Shown here piece by piece: positions 35,101-36,145 of a stretch of DNA of 36,145 bases (the stretch's first letter is position 1; every line of letters begins with the position of its first letter). The translations under genes were made by a program, and so were the position numbers. Source of the DNA: a virus; IMG/VR virus record IMGVR_UViG_3300030101_003658, positions 1 to 36,145 of that record. The stretch is one strand, 5' to 3'. Below the pieces are notes generated by a model. The model did no database searches and was not told the origin of the DNA. It saw only the letters and a list, made by a program, of their open reading frames with translations.

Positions 35101-36145
35101 GAGAGGCATTAGAAAATATGCTTACTAGAATGGAACTAGGTACTAATAGATTACAAGGTATAAAAGACGGGCCTACTAAACTATGGTATGATTGGGTTAA
35201 CGGTTCTGTAGGAGCAACCATGTTCTGGAATACTAGATCAGCAGCTCTACAAACTATATCTATGGTTAACTTTACAAACATGGCAGAGAATAATATATTT
35301 GCTCAAACAAGAGCGTTTGCTAATCAAAAACAATTTTGGTCTGACTTTGCAATGTTGTTTAATTCACCTATGTTAAAACAAAGAAGGGGTGGTTTAGAAA
35401 TAGATGTGTCGGCATCAGAGCTAACAAATATGTTTCAAAAAAGTGGTAAAGATCCTAGAGCAATATTAAAGTATATGTTAGAAAAAGGTTTTACACCTAC
35501 GCGTATTGCGGATAGTTTTGCTATTGCTATGGGTGGATCTGCTTTTTACAGAAATAGATATAATAAATATATAAAACAAGGTATGTCTAAAGCTAAAGCT
35601 AAAGAAAAGGCTATGCTAGACTTTCAAGAAATAGCTGAAGAGACACAACAATCTTCTAGACCTGATTTAATATCACAGCAACAAGCTGGTCCGTTAGGAC
35701 GTATAATACTAGCTTGGCAAAACACGCCAATGCAAATGACAAGATTAATGAAGAAAAAATTATCTGATTTAGTAAATAGAAGAAGAAAACCAGGTCAAAC
35801 ACAAATGCAAAGTGATATGGCAAATTTATCTGGTATATTATACTATGGTGCTATACAAAATTTATGGTTTGGTATGTTACAATCAGGGTTGGCTTGGACA
35901 ATGTTTGGTTCTGACATGGAAGACAAGTTTGAAAAGCAAAGTAATAAAGTTTTAAATGGAGCATTTGATACTTTGTTAAGAGGTACTGGTATTTATGGTG
36001 CGGCTTTTTCAACAATGAAAAATACTGTATTAAGATATTATCAAGAAAAAGAAAAAGGATTTATTAAAGGAGACCAAGCTTACACTATTATTGAAGCATT
36101 AAATCTTTCTCCACCAATTGGTAGTAAAGTTAGAAAAGGTTATAA
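26118..36145 (+). CDS. Giant polyvalent virion protein, at least 3342 aa (3' end beyond window)
   Basis: The frame runs without a stop from ATG 26118 to the window edge; an in-frame TAA at 26100-26102 makes 26118 the first possible Met. Visible parts in order: hydrophilic region (1-700); hydrophobic segments near 735-760, 834-850, 886-908 and 935-955; Lys/Glu coiled coils near 998-1060 and 1205-1258; HExxH at 1307-1311; a PD-(D/E)xK-like motif at Asp2108/Asp2111 and Glu2124-Val-Lys2126; HAD motif I DFDDT at 2399-2403; P-loop GGAGSGKG at 2433-2440; HAD LTARP at 2676-2680 and VDD at 2732-2734; and a helical C-terminal part with NTRSAALQT at 3038. Multidomain proteins of this kind are called polyvalent proteins and are thought to enter the host with phage DNA. 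It follows two ejection-type genes. Function is inferred; no N4-type RNA polymerase motifs were seen. Confidence 0.9.
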   Translation, partial: MEKEMYIVLDSDGNKKSYFVENENDKIELFNNAKANNEQVLDVMGNLVNFNNKSNNNNTEDFKPFEFKKPKLQTEIENFSPPRSQGEFERQEETKKFKEQRERANDPNYVWSPSDNKYISKDETDEAYTSNLQNIIHHDIEDVPGPDLAPGNMGRKEVDRLVQWFNNDSNYSNSGVKLNVSSRDSKFEEVELLFWNQEPGQGHTFDIRDPKLFDNIKTQIDQEVHTDKKIKNLDYLSKLIPPQILNYTNDGYGNDEVNKATFHKNLNTIVNFIKNKKQDTSYLGSYSDPYSKDLNSNISLEEIEEFFKDPVNSQQLLMYLKDDDKDIFPLGNLHERPAGMFRSYKKFSQGVFPDYSPGDEMVVPTITMPDGSVVSYDYIWRNRKQAYNYWKENNANSELQNEQERVSEGNPNINKDQKRELLVNNYVSNLKNSEYILNAYDGDTDAAIIDLQDQIKDFKENYKEDSPIKENTEYKKLISERDRLIDQQGYTDDMKLFDENNNFIGIDKNWVYNKEKNQWINNKTGDVKDVLGNNDDAEKRAIKNDKNELEDMLVNSVIDLKEIAKLVALDHERIHGKHTWFHKKLSALVDFDKSSWMRDARQLQKVLATNSIFNLDQEVPGISEDFLETGMIGKDLPRLTKLSGNTDLEKEFNKALEEVVTNYRALQLNINPMKGPVQSWISETLTKAQKTFGGEHYGSKITYDDLNETFEHQFKENDDYSLLDIEDRESKGRQFADVITGGVIDISQLTLGIFVGNKVTGFSKAAKFLQKAMQSSKRYQNASKFKSAVADISFSGIKTAVEWSIGEGVYSTIIGNDIQQTFYWDDEKGEMVIHPTAAIALGSGTMIYKKFKDVVHKGLMTRSANYRKLNKITPDLFKAAQNTVGGGVTPALLLSAGTGVDQFLKYGKINLETEYDDEGNIITPSMFGPDGMKSLAESIIMFGTYGLMKGGPRMYYKAAKADILKLKGIDANQRVHQNSLNIDQKEVDGDGIIDPDVIEKNAKKQRNKNNKKLKKVTKKIREVEQSNTLDAEQKGKKLTELENQKTELNKKKKEIDNAEKMLNTYNVVNEARAIAKADNAYDQYLLQEFLETDAFTNLRRGVGKMSIEQLELIADQKYGLRPEALEIIYDRLNIKESERGYYDFVVNRIREDASYLDYLKVPKGMGNKSREKYIKNSHKEAFNEMQIRSLEEASKKDPSTKSKNDNLIKKLKEENKKLLEENELQIDKFNKNFRERLKRENDYLRDVVEKQNKTYKTYNTRDFKKAVEKNGGVYDKTMNAFITEKGDKIFIDLQKASKNKSLGLGIHEVAHMLLIDSFKTTKNGKRVVSEQGIKTIDYMLDKLPGGRYGKDFKLLKDVVETNYRYEVDVEASRKASIEAGERKIIYKKDANGKRIEKPKEEYYEEYVGKLAEFIKEGRIKSTAGLGTRIGKAFYPVLKKGLPQLYKFNINGTDSKKAGADMLKFIDWMATTGLTKNVLDVGVGGKSSSGKGPGAESRDINNQIQQLKPGSELVVKENTKITNALIKRAQQKFGDNWKEILDSDAPENKAKQKEFAKETTDLRMGETNSITSVNEGVVYYMVNHPKYGRKGEIAGGYDKSGKTQREFIEGFKKELEDLAMTYNPAKNDAVGAYLLQTIKKRYPGIMDVVSKGSNTKSLTTEDGTQIEIRDLDSYEKLESENILELEFRKRRSEKLIEEVSKEISQSKLRREIGIEDTQKEKIFEQVKKDLQLTKSPIGTTKKSFLSSLNKATENSHYDILKDLPNEKIIELKDAILESIPISELVQMGKFLPQGNIFIKEYTHPTKTKWGANAEIMEFMGIRPDGGFKFNTSGKNLLPEMKSLFDVFSKMPQAEQKASAEFKEFNKKIKAGFPKIYERRNVGINEWKTYIESSTKGKRQVAEKSGTKGNNRINLLKKLSTSLTKDAIPEILENNKEFVDRYMDVKGLKEQVEAKALIEQFINSIERRQGMQFSKNVEQALEEARLERREMINAGEKSIRGMFNIINKIADVGVQNVYDFSPVGEKFKYELKKEYKNLISNSEAKFIFENLILENKVFNHEGGVEVQKILEGIESKGNKRSLGFEQFIMNQFKGVKGIVLKTEFQTEIGDMADVPAEIAGRAFNVEVKMHNARLGSLTASLNMKNNTIGEVTTKDFNKFRDKAQIESLLKESLKGWRKIRSYYKKLSTIPEGTVIDGVEVSKRDKILLKNFNKHNSAIPGWAFKLALESKLYNQARSTGVFKETLIEDMYMLKTNPSEYMLWLGKGLLHLGKNSFGLETTKLEGEFFGSWGHSKRSIKSKTTKHEAFITKKNPKGIIDASGLVTASLRFIPTAKKVTSKNSKINVTSKQGLQVFNRSVKNATKIIKAQEKAKAQGQASKSINNVIDFATGKIKRKGMSTFDFDDTVGRTKSGVRARVPNPDGSPKPKRKVIFLAGGAGSGKGNVIRKLELEKQGFKIVNSDISLEWLKKNHGLPENMNDLTKEQRSILGKLGHESRQIAKRKMMKYQGNAEGVVIDGTGGSVKTMEKLVKEFKDKGYDTSMLFVETSLDVALERNRARKERSLLDVIVKRNHEAVQKNKPSFKDMFQQNFMEVKTDKLTMESAMPRELVSKMGEFVRGYEKIRLDAEEFASKGEMIKNKGGEFDFSEFNKVVEGQPGPFLEKLKERIKEYGSKDVFILTARPAASATAIKEFLKEQGIDIPIENITGLGNSTGQAKAQWMLKKFSEGYNDMYFVDDAFQNVKAVKDVLNKLDVNSKVVQAKLQFSKNIDVEFNDIIERISKGKIKSAKEMSLAEARALGKGKGRFDYFVPPSAEDLKGLMYYLLGKGRQGEADMKFIKEALFDPWARGIRDLTIVKQKMVEEYAKLKKDNKKLKLDKKVEGTPYTVDAAIRMYLWEKAGHEVPGINKAEQKILTDYVKSRPELISFAETLGSISRIKEGYEKPSDYWMVESIGADLNNITLNRTRKDFLHEWIENKNIIFSEKNLNKLEAQFGPSYREALENMLTRMELGTNRLQGIKDGPTKLWYDWVNGSVGATMFWNTRSAALQTISMVNFTNMAENNIFAQTRAFANQKQFWSDFAMLFNSPMLKQRRGGLEIDVSASELTNMFQKSGKDPRAILKYMLEKGFTPTRIADSFAIAMGGSAFYRNRYNKYIKQGMSKAKAKEKAMLDFQEIAEETQQSSRPDLISQQQAGPLGRIILAWQNTPMQMTRLMKKKLSDLVNRRRKPGQTQMQSDMANLSGILYYGAIQNLWFGMLQSGLAWTMFGSDMEDKFEKQSNKVLNGAFDTLLRGTGIYGAAFSTMKNTVLRYYQEKEKGFIKGDQAYTIIEALNLSPPIGSKVRKGY
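29890..30420 (+). other. HExxH metallopeptidase-like domain inside the giant protein
   Basis: After a strand that reads KIFIDLQKASKNKSLGLGI, residues 1307-1311 are HEVAH, the zinc-binding HExxH signature, followed by a hydrophobic MLLIDSF. A downstream helix, EEYYEEYVGKLAEFIKEG (about residues 1400-1415), offers Glu residues that could be the third zinc ligand, as in gluzincins. The fold and activity are inference; the motif alone occurs by chance at some rate in a protein this long, but its setting with flanking hydrophobic residues supports it. Confidence 0.55.
32170..32600 (+). other. PD-(D/E)xK nuclease-like domain inside the giant protein
   Basis: Residues about 2020-2160 read as a restriction-endonuclease-like fold. 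A strand ending IGDMADVPAEI supplies Asp2108 or Asp2111, and the next strand FNVEVKM supplies Glu2124 and Lys2126 (E-x-K). A preceding helical part includes LGFEQFIMNQFKGVKGIVLK. This spacing fits the D-(X)n-ExK core of PD-(D/E)xK nucleases. Activity is not shown. A degenerate, non-catalytic member is possible. Confidence 0.5.
33300..34400 (+). other. HAD phosphatase-like domain interrupted by a zeta-toxin-like P-loop kinase
   Basis: HAD motif I (STFDFDDTVGRTKSG, Asp2399 and Asp2401) is followed within about 32 residues by a P-loop kinase: KVIFLAGGAGSGKGNVIRK, then IVNSDISLEWL, VVIDGTGGSVKTM, and VETSLDVALERNRARKERS with its Arg-rich lid. HAD then resumes with GGEFDFSEFNKVVEGQPGPF, LTARPAASATAIKEFL, ITGLGNSTGQAKAQ (candidate motif III Lys) and MYFVDDAFQNVKAV. 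The kinase resembles zeta toxin and polynucleotide-kinase-like enzymes by its Walker A of GGxGSGKG type and the 'DGTG' and 'R--R' elements. A kinase plus phosphatase pair recalls nucleic-acid end repair enzymes or nucleotide-sugar kinases; which substrate is used is unknown. Confidence 0.7.

Noticed and set aside
26118-36145. N4-like virion RNA polymerase or crAss-type giant polymerase
   Set aside because: I looked for DxxGR-type, DFDGD and other polymerase motifs in the translated frame and saw none in the visible part. They could still lie beyond the window.
1-36145. tRNA genes, integrase, lysogeny regulator or lysis genes
   Set aside because: No cloverleaf in the short gaps and no gene with matching motifs. 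All gaps between genes are under about 110 bases, so little could be hidden.

Overview
This window looks like about 36 kb of the structural module of an uncultured, tailed double-stranded DNA phage, most likely a podovirus-like phage of a marine member of the Bacteroidota. Every gene I can support is on the + strand, tightly packed, with start and stop codons often overlapping. The DNA is strongly AT-rich. The leaders before start codons are A/T-rich and mostly lack a Shine-Dalgarno sequence, which is typical of Bacteroidota and their phages. The largest tail protein carries a set of Cys-rich repeats of a kind common in secreted Bacteroidota proteins. I see no tRNA, CRISPR array, insertion sequence, integrase or repressor. 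The host and lifestyle are inferences.

Layout from left to right: (1) 1-1917 holds the end of a secreted-type or fibre-like beta protein, three small hypothetical genes and a possible GroES-like cofactor. (2) 1862-6740 is the packaging cluster: a putative small terminase, the large terminase and the portal, all translationally coupled. (3) 6771-9474 holds an acidic scaffold-like protein and the major capsid protein, followed by a strong intrinsic terminator. (4) 9538-10386 is a single gene between two terminators. (5) 10493-12299 holds a 52-aa Cys-pair protein and two probable neck or head-completion proteins. (6) 12304-23699 is the tail: a 2755-aa stabilization or tail-tip protein with about twelve Cys-rich repeats, an 895-aa tail protein and a 136-aa conserved protein. 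(7) 23753 to the right edge holds probable ejection proteins: a Gln/Ala-rich 230-aa protein, a 534-aa protein, and a giant frame of at least 3342 codons that has no stop before the window ends.

The most interesting object is that giant protein (26118 to beyond 36145). It combines hydrophobic segments, long coiled coils, an HExxH metallopeptidase-like motif, a PD-(D/E)xK nuclease-like motif, and a HAD phosphatase-like domain split by a zeta-toxin-like P-loop kinase. This resembles the large polyvalent proteins that phages and plasmids are thought to deliver into the host with their DNA. A second signal is a 19-bp imperfect palindrome shared by the intergenic regions before 10493 and 23753, which could be a phage promoter or operator. 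Assignments rest on motifs, gene order and recalled family resemblance; no database search was run.
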